From JANPLN01 sp041736155 (GTDB lineage: Bacteria > Bdellovibrionota > Bdellovibrionia > Bdellovibrionales > JAGQZY01), in assembly GCA_041736155.1 (NCBI GenBank), contig JBGSUL010000014.1:1-18186 (forward strand): DNA of 18,186 nt, read 5' to 3'. Under the pieces are notes generated by a model. It did no database searches. It was not told the origin of the DNA and saw only the letters and a list, made by a program, of their open reading frames with translations. This document shows positions 7,159-13,726 of this stretch, in pieces. Position 1 is the first letter of the stretch; every line of letters begins with the position of its first letter. A program made the position numbers and the translations under genes.

Positions 7159-8076
7159 TCATTTGTTCGACGAAAGAGCCTTACCTTTAATCTCTGAAGG
7201 AGAGCGTTTGTACTTGTCTTTGAAAGCTTCAGAAAAGGCGCCAAAGTTTTCATACCCCACAAGCAGAGCCACATCACCCACGGGATATTGTCCCGTCTTT
7301 AACAAACGAAGGGCTTCTTCTAGCCGGCGGTTTTTAATATACAAATAAGGCGTGATACCCACATCACTTTTAAAATGACGTAAAAGTGTAGACACACTGG
7401 CGTAGGATACTTTGGCAATGTCCGTGAGATCTAAGGGTTCAAAAAGATTGGCCTCGATATGGCGAAGCGCTCGTACAGCGACCGGATCGGCTTCATCATT
7501 TTCCAGATCAGCGGGGCTGCTGCGGTTTTTTTCTGGAAAAAAAGTGGCGAGCAAAACTTCTTCTAAAAGCCGCCGCCCCAAAAGAGTCGTCGCTTCTACG
7601 TCAAAACTTTTTTTATTCCATACCACGCGTTCAAAAAAATAAGCCTGTGCGATATTTTCTATAAGTTCTGTGCGGTGAATCTTAAGACATTCCGTTTTGA
7701 TCTGCGCCACATGACGATCTGTGAGCTCAAGTTTTTTGATCGTTTGATTCAAAAGTTTATCAGACGGGTAAAAGGCCATGGTGTCATAAATCGAGGATGT
7801 GCCTTCGTCATCATGAATCAGGTTTTTGGGGATATAGAGGATAGTTTCGTAATCCACAGAATAAGTGTGGGATGGATTTTGTGTGCGCACATCCATGGCG
7901 CTGGTCCCGCGCGGGAAGATCAGCATCAAACGATCGTGAGTGTGAAAATCCTTGTAATATTTAGTACTGCGTTCGTAGGCGAACCCCATGTCATGGGAGA
8001 GATCAACGACCTGTTCCAGCAAACAACCCGAGGGAAGAAACTCAAAACCTTGCCAGTCATATTTTTTTCCAACCAT
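7159..8076 (-). CDS. AraC/XylS-family transcriptional regulator
   Basis: 305 residues, a usual size for the family. The N-terminal half (about 20-105) looks like a cupin sensor domain: HTHDRLMLIFPRG at 45-57 and YETILYIPKNLIH at 76-88, a typical pattern of a beta-barrel that closes over a ligand. The C-terminal half (about 200-300) has the two AraC helix-turn-helix motifs. The first is around LDLTDIAKVSYASVSTLLRH (215-234). The second is around VGDVALLVGYENFGAFSEAF (266-285), followed by the signature KRSPSEIK (290-297). It binds DNA and probably responds to a small molecule; the ligand and targets are unknown. The nearest candidate targets are the small anchored protein and acyltransferase downstream on the same strand. 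A TTGAAA-N16-TTAAAT promoter places the transcript start about 2 nt before the ATG, and no Shine-Dalgarno is visible. Confidence 0.9.
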   Translation of the reverse strand: MVGKKYDWQGFEFLPSGCLLEQVVDLSHDMGFAYERSTKYYKDFHTHDRLMLIFPRGTSAMDVRTQNPSHTYSVDYETILYIPKNLIHDDEGTSSIYDTMAFYPSDKLLNQTIKKLELTDRHVAQIKTECLKIHRTELIENIAQAYFFERVVWNKKSFDVEATTLLGRRLLEEVLLATFFPEKNRSSPADLENDEADPVAVRALRHIEANLFEPLDLTDIAKVSYASVSTLLRHFKSDVGITPYLYIKNRRLEEALRLLKTGQYPVGDVALLVGYENFGAFSEAFKDKYKRSPSEIKGKALSSNK

Positions 8077-8084
8077 CTATGACG

Positions 8085-8112
8085 ATTTAACCGAAATATA
8101 TGAAAATTTCAA
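8085..8112 (-). promoter_or_regulatory. Predicted sigma-70 promoter of the AraC-type gene
   Basis: On the minus strand TTGAAA (8112-8107), a 16-nt spacer and TTAAAT (8090-8085) fit a sigma-70 promoter. The expected start site is about 8078, next to the ATG at 8076, which would give a nearly leaderless message. Confidence 0.4.
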
Positions 8113-8139
8113 CTAAGCTTATTTTCTAGAGACTGTGTA

Positions 8140-8325
8140 ATCTGCGTAGGTCCCATTCTTATTTGAGAGGGTTGCCGCCACCTCAAATAGAATTGATCGT
8201 CGCCACTAGTTATTCCTACTGTTAAGTGCTCTTTGTGACGTCAGAGCATACCAAACGATAAGCCGCTGAAATTCGAGTTCTTGTTGCGCAGAGCCCCATG
8301 CTTGTGGGGGCTCTGCTTATTTTTT
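8140..8325 (+). ncRNA. Candidate small non-coding RNA
   Basis: The plus strand of this gene-free interval ends in a strong intrinsic terminator, yet no plus-strand protein gene lies upstream of it. Two further hairpins precede it. The first pairs ATTCTTATTTGAG (8155-8167) with CTCAAATAGAAT (8182-8193): 12 bp with one bulge and a 14-nt loop. The second pairs TGCTCT (8227-8232) with AGAGCA (8243-8248). TCTGCG (8141-8146) can also pair with CGCAGA (8287-8292), closing the whole RNA and competing with the terminator stem. I compared it by eye with tmRNA, SRP RNA, c-di-GMP riboswitches and 6S RNA; none fits, although a long-range closing stem is 6S-like. The 5' end is a guess because no convincing plus-strand promoter is visible. 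Confidence 0.4.
8288..8325 (+). terminator. Rho-independent terminator (plus strand)
   Basis: GCAGAGCCCC and GGGGCTCTGC form a perfect 10-bp GC-rich stem around a 9-nt loop, followed by TTATTTTTT. The T-run follows only on the plus strand. On the minus strand, after the gene at 8329-9522, the stem is followed by GCAACAAG, so it is a poor terminator in that direction. Confidence 0.8.
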
Positions 8326-8328
8326 GAT

Positions 8329-9522
8329 CTAGAATTTTACCGCATTGCGTGTAACGTGAGAAACCTGTGTCCAGTCAATCTGAGTGGTGCTGGCACCGGC
8401 GCTAGATCCCAAGTAGGCGGTATCCCAGCTATATGTTTTTCCGGCAACGATCAAATTTTTTGCTTCATTAGGAATTTGAAAATCGTTAACCCATCCCGAA
8501 ACTTCCGTGGACCACACCGTCTTTTTAAAATCGATAGGGAAATTTTCCGAACCACCCACAGTCACCTCTGAAAGTGTGAGTGTCGTCGCGTACGCCATGA
8601 CTCCGGAGATGGTTGCCGGAGCGCTGGCTTTCACTGTCCATTTTGTTTTATCAAAAGTTGGAACAGCGATCATGGATAAAAACTGTGGTGTGACAGTCGC
8701 GGACGCAGGCGCGAGCGTGTAGCTCACTTGTGTGAGCGGTGAATCTTTGGCAGCAGCATAACCACCGAAAACACCACTGAGAATATTTCCGTCAAAAGTA
8801 TCGCGAAACGAAGAACGAGTGGAATTCATCATCAGTGACAGATTCCAGTGATCGCCGGTTTCTTTTTGCACAAGAGCTACAGTTTTGGCACTCGCCACTT
8901 TTTTGATATCGGTGGGGAAGAATAAATTATTTTCTTTAAAGAGAGAAAATGAAATCATAATTTTATCTTGCGAGTAAGTCGGTGCTTTGACGGAGTGTTC
9001 ACCAGTAAAATTAAACTCATTCACCGGAATAGCGAGACCAGTGACGTTGCTTTTGACCTGCACAGTGTCCATGCCGCCACTGAGAAAATCAAAATATTCT
9101 ACGAGCTCAAAAATCGATTTGTCATTTTGAAAGCCTTTAACCATTTCGTTGAGAGGGAAACGGCCATAAAGGGCATAGACCTCATAGGTGTCTTCCGACT
9201 CAACATAAAAACGAAACTCTGGTTTATTGAGATTGACGGAAATAAAATACGATTCCGTTTGTTGAGGCAAACTGAGGTTGCTTGGTAGATCAATCGTGTA
9301 CGACGCCACCTTGATTTGGTCATTGGCGGGACTGATCACGCGTCCCAAATCAAAATTAACAATTTGTTCCTGACTCATGCCTGGAATAATAAGACTGAAA
9401 TCCACCAGCCCATCTTTATTTTTAACCGATGTGTTGGTGGTTGTTCCTTTGACTTCAAAAGTTGTCGCCGAAGTGGTGAGCGCCCATCCCATAAAAGCAG
9501 TGAAAAGTAATATTGATTTCAT
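8329..9522 (-). CDS. Secreted protein of unknown function
   Basis: 397 residues from the chosen start. A longer frame opens at 9549, but ATG 9522 has an excellent Shine-Dalgarno (AGGGGGAA, 6 nt away) and begins a clean signal peptide: MKSILLFTAFMGWALTTSA, with cleavage likely after TSA before TTFEVKG. The mature protein is rich in Thr, Ser and Val and appears to be mostly beta-strand, with repeated 'polar-hydrophobic' strand patterns and no cysteines. It could be an all-beta periplasmic or surface protein of Ig-like or jelly-roll type; I recognise no family or motif. It follows the nitronate monooxygenase gene on the same strand after 93 bp and may have its own promoter there. Its stop is 4 nt from the T-run of the plus-strand terminator. 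Confidence 0.8.
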   Translation of the reverse strand: MKSILLFTAFMGWALTTSATTFEVKGTTTNTSVKNKDGLVDFSLIIPGMSQEQIVNFDLGRVISPANDQIKVASYTIDLPSNLSLPQQTESYFISVNLNKPEFRFYVESEDTYEVYALYGRFPLNEMVKGFQNDKSIFELVEYFDFLSGGMDTVQVKSNVTGLAIPVNEFNFTGEHSVKAPTYSQDKIMISFSLFKENNLFFPTDIKKVASAKTVALVQKETGDHWNLSLMMNSTRSSFRDTFDGNILSGVFGGYAAAKDSPLTQVSYTLAPASATVTPQFLSMIAVPTFDKTKWTVKASAPATISGVMAYATTLTLSEVTVGGSENFPIDFKKTVWSTEVSGWVNDFQIPNEAKNLIVAGKTYSWDTAYLGSSAGASTTQIDWTQVSHVTRNAVKF

Positions 9523-9615
9523 GTTGTTCCCCCTGGGTTGTTTACTCAAACTCTACCTTGGTCTGGCGAAGAGATATACTGGGCCATGGTCTAGGATGTG
9601 AAACTGATGTTTTTT

Positions 9616-10599
9616 TTAGGAAGGAAGAGACTGTCGGATCTGTCGGTATTCATTCATGGTTTTTTGAACCACGTCATCGATCGACAGAAGTTGATCGATG
9701 GCGCCGACGCCATGACCTGCGGAAAAGATACTTTTATAGGAAACCTTCTGATTTTCGCCGCTAAACATCACACGTGCGGCTCGAGCGAGGGAAATCCAGC
9801 GTTTGACTTGGGAGCTTTGGCTGAGAACGTCATCGATAAAATTAGGCTTGAGCAATTTTTCTAAGAGCGGTGTTTTAATAAAGTTGCCATCGAATCCATC
9901 CACACGATCGGTGTTGATGATATCTTCGGTGCCCGCATTTAAAATGGCCTGTTTATATTCTGGGGGCACAGGAGATTCCATGGTCGCTATCATGCGTGTC
10001 CCCATGTAAACAGCATCTGCTCCGAGCGCCAATGCTGCTGCCAAACCTTTTCCATCGCTGATGGAGCCCGCGGCAATCAGCGGGAGATCAATATGTTTTT
10101 TTAAATAAGGGAGAAGAGCAAAAAGCGAGGTTTCGCCAGCGTGCCCGCCGGCACCACTGCCGACCGCAATCAAGCCATCGGCACCGAGGTCTGCAACTTT
10201 TTTCGCGTGAGTGAGTCCGATGACGTCGCAGAACACTTTGGTTTTTGTGCCCCGTGCACGCTCAATAATTGTTTTAGGACTTCCCAACGAAGTGATCAAG
10301 AGTGGCACTTCTTCTTCCAATGCGATATTCAAATGCTCATCTTGCAGTTTGTTTTTCTTTTGCACGATAATATTAATGCCAAAGGGTTTGGATGTCTGAC
10401 TTTTGATTTCACGTAAAGACTTGCGGTAGTTTTCCATCGGACGAAAATTAAGAGCGGGAAAAGTTCCTAAACCGCCAGCCTGGCTGGCCGCCACGACCAT
10501 TTTTACATCACTCACCAAAAACATGGGGGCGGCGATAATCGGATAGTCGATGCCTAGAAGTTTTGTAACTCGTGTAGGAATGGGGCTTGCTTTAACCAT
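9616..10599 (-). CDS. Nitronate monooxygenase family flavoprotein
   Basis: 327 residues, the normal length for this FMN-dependent TIM-barrel family (formerly 2-nitropropane dioxygenase). Visible signatures include YPIIAAPM (19-26, FMN-binding loop), GGLGTFPA (42-49), GSGAGGHAGE (147-156) with H153 in the position of the catalytic histidine, AAGSISDGKGLAAALALGAD (176-195) and VYMGTRMIATMES (197-209). These enzymes oxidise alkyl nitronates, and many relatives act on other substrates or as enoyl-ACP reductases (FabK), so the true substrate is uncertain. It starts 23 bp from the divergent DUF4442 gene, so the two promoters must overlap the opposite coding regions. TACAAT at 10649-10644 (minus) is a possible -10, with an AAAGGCAG sequence between it and the ATG. 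Confidence 0.88.
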   Translation of the reverse strand: MVKASPIPTRVTKLLGIDYPIIAAPMFLVSDVKMVVAASQAGGLGTFPALNFRPMENYRKSLREIKSQTSKPFGINIIVQKKNKLQDEHLNIALEEEVPLLITSLGSPKTIIERARGTKTKVFCDVIGLTHAKKVADLGADGLIAVGSGAGGHAGETSLFALLPYLKKHIDLPLIAAGSISDGKGLAAALALGADAVYMGTRMIATMESPVPPEYKQAILNAGTEDIINTDRVDGFDGNFIKTPLLEKLLKPNFIDDVLSQSSQVKRWISLARAARVMFSGENQKVSYKSIFSAGHGVGAIDQLLSIDDVVQKTMNEYRQIRQSLPS

Positions 10600-10615
10600 A
10601 ACAGTTTTTTATTCT
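10587..10615 (+). promoter_or_regulatory. Possible promoter of the DUF4442 gene
   Basis: TTGCTT (10587-10592), a 17-nt spacer and TATTCT (10610-10615) resemble a sigma-70 promoter. Transcription would start near 10622, at the ATG (10623). The -35 lies inside the first codons of the divergent flavoprotein gene. No Shine-Dalgarno is present. Confidence 0.3.
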
Positions 10616-10622
10616 GCCTTTA

Positions 10623-11105
10623 ATGGCACGAGGAATCACGGATATTGTATCGGACACAGCAAAAAAAACATGGATGATGCGCGCCTTCAGTTTAACGCGA
10701 GTCCCGCTTCTGTTTATGTGCTCTCCCAAGGTTACGCGTATGGATGATGAACGTTGCGAAGTCATCATTCCCTTCCGCAAAATCGTTAAGAACCACCTCA
10801 ATAGCATGTATTTTGGCGCGCTAGCGATCGGCGCCGACACCTGCGTGGGCTTTCTGGCCTTTGATAAAATTCAAAAGAGTAAAAAAAATATCAGCCTGGT
10901 CTTTAAAGATTTCCAGGTCAATTTTGTTAAAAGAGCCGAAGCGGACACCCTGTTTGTGTGTGAGGCGGGAGCCGCCATTGATGAACTGATTCGGGAAGTC
11001 ATTACTACGGGTGAGCGTCATCATAAAACCATCCCGGCCAAAGCGTTTGCCAAAGGCGAACTGGTCGCCGAATTCGCATTGACACTTTCTCTCAAACTCA
11101 AATAG
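10623..11105 (+). CDS. DUF4442 (PaaI-like hotdog-fold) protein
   Basis: 160 residues. The conserved core RVPLLFMCSPKVTRMDDERC (26-45), followed by the hotdog helix region NHLNSMYFGALAIGAD (57-72), is characteristic of DUF4442, a branch of the PaaI/hotdog thioesterase superfamily. The strand VFKDFQVNFVKRAEADTLFV (about 92-111) is the usual central beta-strand. A catalytic acid cannot be assigned with confidence; the NH...GA motif sits where acyl-CoA thioesterases have theirs. A role in acyl-CoA or acyl-ACP hydrolysis is inferred from fold only. The close divergent start with the flavoprotein gene suggests shared control. It is followed by the EEP-family gene after 26 bp, so the two may form an operon. 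Confidence 0.82.
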   Translation: MARGITDIVSDTAKKTWMMRAFSLTRVPLLFMCSPKVTRMDDERCEVIIPFRKIVKNHLNSMYFGALAIGADTCVGFLAFDKIQKSKKNISLVFKDFQVNFVKRAEADTLFVCEAGAAIDELIREVITTGERHHKTIPAKAFAKGELVAEFALTLSLKLK

Positions 11106-11131
11106 AACTTTCTAGGGTTTGGGGGGTGTCT

Positions 11132-11908
11132 ATGACAAAAATTCTTTTTGTCGTGTTCTTTTTATTTTTTTCCACATCAAGTTTTGCCAATGATCTTTTA
11201 TGGGAATATGGTGACTCTCCTATGATACCGCTTGAATATAAAACTCCTTTCGTCCTCACTAGCTGGAATATTTATAAGGGTGGCTACGAGGGACTTTACG
11301 AAGATTTACATCAACTTGTTCAAGTTTCTGATTTTATGCTCATGCAAGAATTTTTACTCAACGACGAGCAGCTGAGTTTAGTTCATGCCAATGAAGAAAT
11401 GCATTGGGCTTTGGCGAAATCTTTTGAAAACGCCGGGGAGTGGACGGGGGTTGCGACCATGTCCAATTGGGAAGCCTACGAGTCGTTGCCCATACGCAGT
11501 CCGGGCGCGGAGCCTATTACCGGTACGCCAAAAATGTCGTTGATTTCAAAATTCAAAGTGGGAACGGGCGAATTATGGATCATTAATCTTCACGCGCTGA
11601 ACTTCAATATAACTCACGAAGATTTTAAAGAACAAGTGAGCCATATTTTATCCATGGTCAGCACGTACTCAGGGCCACTTATTTTTGCCGGCGATTTTAA
11701 TACCTGGTCCGATAAACGACGAGTTTACTTGCTCAAAAAAACGCGCGACATTGGTTTGATTCGCGTGGATTTGGAAAGTCCCATGGGAATTTTTGGTAAA
11801 ACCCTCGATCATATTTTCTACCGAGATATCAGAGTCCTCAAGGCCGAGGTGTTGACAGATATAGAGACCTCCGACCACCACCCCCTCCAGATCCACTTCG
11901 AGCTCTAA
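11132..11908 (+). CDS. Exported endonuclease/exonuclease/phosphatase (EEP) family protein
   Basis: 258 residues from ATG 11132; a GTG start two codons earlier is possible. A G-rich Shine-Dalgarno (GGGGGG) lies a few bases upstream. A signal peptide (MTKILFVVFFLFFSTSSFAN) targets it to the periplasm or outside. All metal-dependent EEP motifs are present: SWN (N46), QE (E73), NLHALN (H154), GDFN (D188, N190), LDHIF (D226, H227) and SDHHP (D248, H249). The family hydrolyses phosphodiester or phosphomonoester bonds (DNase I, sphingomyelinase, inositol phosphatases). Resemblance to the YafD type is noted, but the substrate is not predictable. Export suggests nucleic acid or phospholipid outside the cytoplasm, which would fit a predatory or scavenging lifestyle (inference). 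Confidence 0.88.
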   Translation: MTKILFVVFFLFFSTSSFANDLLWEYGDSPMIPLEYKTPFVLTSWNIYKGGYEGLYEDLHQLVQVSDFMLMQEFLLNDEQLSLVHANEEMHWALAKSFENAGEWTGVATMSNWEAYESLPIRSPGAEPITGTPKMSLISKFKVGTGELWIINLHALNFNITHEDFKEQVSHILSMVSTYSGPLIFAGDFNTWSDKRRVYLLKKTRDIGLIRVDLESPMGIFGKTLDHIFYRDIRVLKAEVLTDIETSDHHPLQIHFEL

Positions 11909-11918
11909 TGCGCCGGGC

Positions 11919-11947
11919 CGCAAAAAGGTACGCCGATACTTTTTGCG
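11919..11947 (+). terminator. Hairpin terminator after the EEP gene
   Basis: CGCAAAAAG and CTTTTTGCG (9 bp, perfect) flank an 11-nt loop, starting 10 nt after the stop codon. The A/T-rich stem with its T-run inside the 3' arm is a common bidirectional terminator layout. The remaining 110 bp to the next gene are AT-rich and probably carry the promoter of the ECF module, though no clear -35/-10 pair stands out. Confidence 0.6.
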
Positions 11948-12061
11948 ACTGGACGTGTTGTTGGGGTTTTGGCGAAATATTTACATTTATTTTTAAAAGT
12001 TAAATCCGATTTCGTATTTCCTGCATCTAACAGGTAAACAAACACTCTGATGGAGGGGATT

Positions 12062-12835
12062 ATGACTCAAGTATTTAAAAATGTATCGTTGGCTGCCACT
12101 TTTGGATTCGTATTTTGTATGCACGTGTTTTTTGTGCTGCTTTTAATGGCAAAGCCCGTTTTGGCTGAAGAGACTGAACAAGAGGTCACACAAGTCGAAT
12201 CAACAACAACGGAGTCCGTAGATAAAAACGCCGAGAAAACACAACTCAAAGAGAAAGAGTTCAATTTTAGCATCAATGGCGAAAAGGGAACCATCAAGGT
12301 TGGGAAAAATGGCGTGCAAATCAGTCATGAGGAGTCCGAAGACGGTGAAGACGGTTTTGCCGGTGTGGTGTCGAATATAGAAAAGCTCAATAAAGCCAGT
12401 GTGTGGTCCGACGTTTTAGAAGACGTGTTAGTGCCCATCGTTCTTTTCTTGTGTGTCTTTGGCTTTGCTGGATATGCGGTATATTCCAAATCGCGCACAC
12501 GTCGCGAGTATTTAGAAACCATTAAGGCCTTCGCACAAAGTGGTCAGCCCATTCCTCCAGAATTGCTTAACAACATGAACGCGGCTGTGGGCGGAGGGAA
12601 GATTTTAGCTCCCGGAAAAACACAGTACGATGCCAATGCCATTCGTGGAGTGAAGTATATCTTTTTCGGAATTGGTTTTGCGGGCATGATGATGTTGATT
12701 TCAGAAGGACACATTGGATATGCGATTGGTTTCTTATTTATTACCATGGGCGCTTTCCACATCTACACATCCCAAGCGATGCAAAAACAAAAAACCACGG
12801 ACACTGTCGCCACGCCTACACCCGATATTAAATAA
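12062..12835 (+). CDS. Membrane protein, DUF6249-like, in ECF sigma operon
   Basis: 257 residues. ATG 12062 is preferred over the ATG at 12050 because GGAGGGGA lies directly before it. A signal peptide (about 10-35, cleavage after VLA) is followed by an acidic, Thr/Ser/Glu-rich linker and a short beta region (FNFSINGEKGTIKVGKNGV, 67-85). Then come a membrane segment (122-141), a cytoplasmic stretch RTRREYLETIKAFAQSGQPI (145-164), and two more membrane segments (197-213, 217-236). The 'membrane helix, RRE.LE....ikaG.piP.ell, helical pair' arrangement resembles DUF6249 proteins, which I recall as neighbours of sigma factor genes in Bacteroidota. A sensor or anti-sigma role is inference. It is 11 bp upstream of the ECF gene, and its 3' end forms half of a hairpin over that gene's RBS. 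Confidence 0.78.
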   Translation: MTQVFKNVSLAATFGFVFCMHVFFVLLLMAKPVLAEETEQEVTQVESTTTESVDKNAEKTQLKEKEFNFSINGEKGTIKVGKNGVQISHEESEDGEDGFAGVVSNIEKLNKASVWSDVLEDVLVPIVLFLCVFGFAGYAVYSKSRTRREYLETIKAFAQSGQPIPPELLNNMNAAVGGGKILAPGKTQYDANAIRGVKYIFFGIGFAGMMMLISEGHIGYAIGFLFITMGAFHIYTSQAMQKQKTTDTVATPTPDIK

Positions 12836-12844
12836 TCGGGTGTA
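12817..12844 (+). promoter_or_regulatory. Hairpin sequestering the ECF sigma factor RBS
   Basis: TACACCCGAT (12817-12826) and ATCGGGTGTA (12835-12844) are perfect 10-bp complements around the loop ATTAAATA, which holds most of the upstream gene's stop codon. The right arm includes GGGTG, the only Shine-Dalgarno of the sigma gene, whose ATG follows 2 nt later. No T-run follows, so it is not a terminator. Ribosomes ending the upstream gene would melt the stem, coupling the two genes; heat could do the same. Confidence 0.6.
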
Positions 12845-12846
12845 AA

Positions 12847-13365
12847 ATGACCAAAGATGTGGAGCTTATCGCTCGAATCCTCATGGACGATGATCAGCAA
12901 GCTTTCGAGGCCCTTGTACAAGGGCATCAATCACGACTGAGAGCCTTTTTTCGCAAAATGTGTGGAGGCGATGAGATGCTCGCCGATGATCTGGCCCAGG
13001 AAACGTTTCTAAAGGCCTATCGCGGAATCAAAAATTACCAAGGCCAAGCGCAGTTTGTAACTTGGCTCTTTGCGATTGCTAAAAATGTGTTTTACGAACA
13101 CATCCGCCGAAGTGAGGCGTTTACGGACATGGCCGAAGAGAATGAGGCGGGAGCCGAAAGCCAACAAGACTTGAAGATGGATATGGCCAAATGTATGCTC
13201 AAATTAGAGCCACAAGAGAGAATGGTTCTCACGCTGTCGTATATGGAAGGTTTATCGCAAACAGAAGTCGCAGAGCTCATGAGCATTCCACTGGGCACAG
13301 TGAAAACTCAGGCGCTGCGGGCGAAAGAAAAACTCAAAACTCTTTTGACAGAGAATGCTAGGTAG
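12847..13365 (+). CDS. ECF-type RNA polymerase sigma factor
   Basis: 172 residues, the usual size for an extracytoplasmic-function sigma factor. Region 2 (about 20-88) contains the conserved DDLAQETFLKAYRGIKNYQG (47-66) and FVTWLFAIAKNVFYEHIRR (70-88), which bind the core enzyme and the -10. Region 4 (about 115-165) contains LEPQERMVLTLSYMEGLSQT (120-139), the helix-turn-helix EVAELMSIPLGTVKTQALRA (140-159) and KEKL, which bind the -35. The linker between them is short and acidic. It directs transcription of a small regulon in response to an envelope signal, typically held by an anti-sigma factor. No zinc-binding anti-sigma gene is next to it; the small membrane protein that follows is the obvious candidate. 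Confidence 0.93.
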   Translation: MTKDVELIARILMDDDQQAFEALVQGHQSRLRAFFRKMCGGDEMLADDLAQETFLKAYRGIKNYQGQAQFVTWLFAIAKNVFYEHIRRSEAFTDMAEENEAGAESQQDLKMDMAKCMLKLEPQERMVLTLSYMEGLSQTEVAELMSIPLGTVKTQALRAKEKLKTLLTENAR

Positions 13366-13375
13366 CGAGGTTGTT

Positions 13376-13726
13376 ATGATGGAAAAAGATTTAGACGACA
13401 TGTTGGAAAATTTTTTGATGGATAACAAAGTCGAAGACAATGGCTTTTCGCAAAAAGTAACGGAACAGCTTCCCAAAGTTTCATCCTGGATGTGGTTGCG
13501 AGACGTTGTTCCAGCTTTGGTTCTTTGTGTTTTGTGTTTGGGTGTATGGCACTATCATCAGTTTTTTATCCAGTCCTTTTTTATGTATCGTGCAGAATTT
13601 TACCAATGGCTCAGTGCTTATGGTGCCACCTCGATCACGATTAGCTACACGACGTTAGCTGGCATAGGTATTATCGCCGCCTATTTTGCTTTTGAAAAAA
13701 TCATGCACGAAATTGAAACTTTTTAA
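13376..13726 (+). CDS. Small membrane protein, candidate anti-sigma factor (DUF5056-like)
   Basis: 116 residues from ATG 13376. ATG 13379 is equally possible, and ATG 13355 would overlap the sigma gene; GAGG at 13367-13370 favours the later starts. The N-terminus (MEKDLDDMLENFL, DNKVEDNGFSQKVTEQLPK) is cytoplasmic in prediction and matches the 'D.lL..Ff....eieDNGFs.rVm..LP' pattern of DUF5056 proteins encoded beside sigma factors in Bacteroidota. Two membrane segments follow (about 43-60 and 91-106). With this position and topology it could bind the sigma factor through its N-terminal helix (inference). It is convergent with the tRNA methyltransferase gene: the two stop codons overlap by 4 bp, with no terminator between them. 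Confidence 0.75.
   Translation: MMEKDLDDMLENFLMDNKVEDNGFSQKVTEQLPKVSSWMWLRDVVPALVLCVLCLGVWHYHQFFIQSFFMYRAEFYQWLSAYGATSITISYTTLAGIGIIAAYFAFEKIMHEIETF

Noticed and set aside
8140..8325. Candidate RNA as a c-di-GMP riboswitch, tmRNA or SRP RNA
   Set aside because: The conserved sequence cores of these RNAs are absent; only generic hairpins and a terminator are present.
11103..11114. TAGAA-CT-TTCTA palindrome between the DUF4442 and EEP genes
   Set aside because: Short and AT-rich, with a 2-nt centre; no second copy or supporting context.
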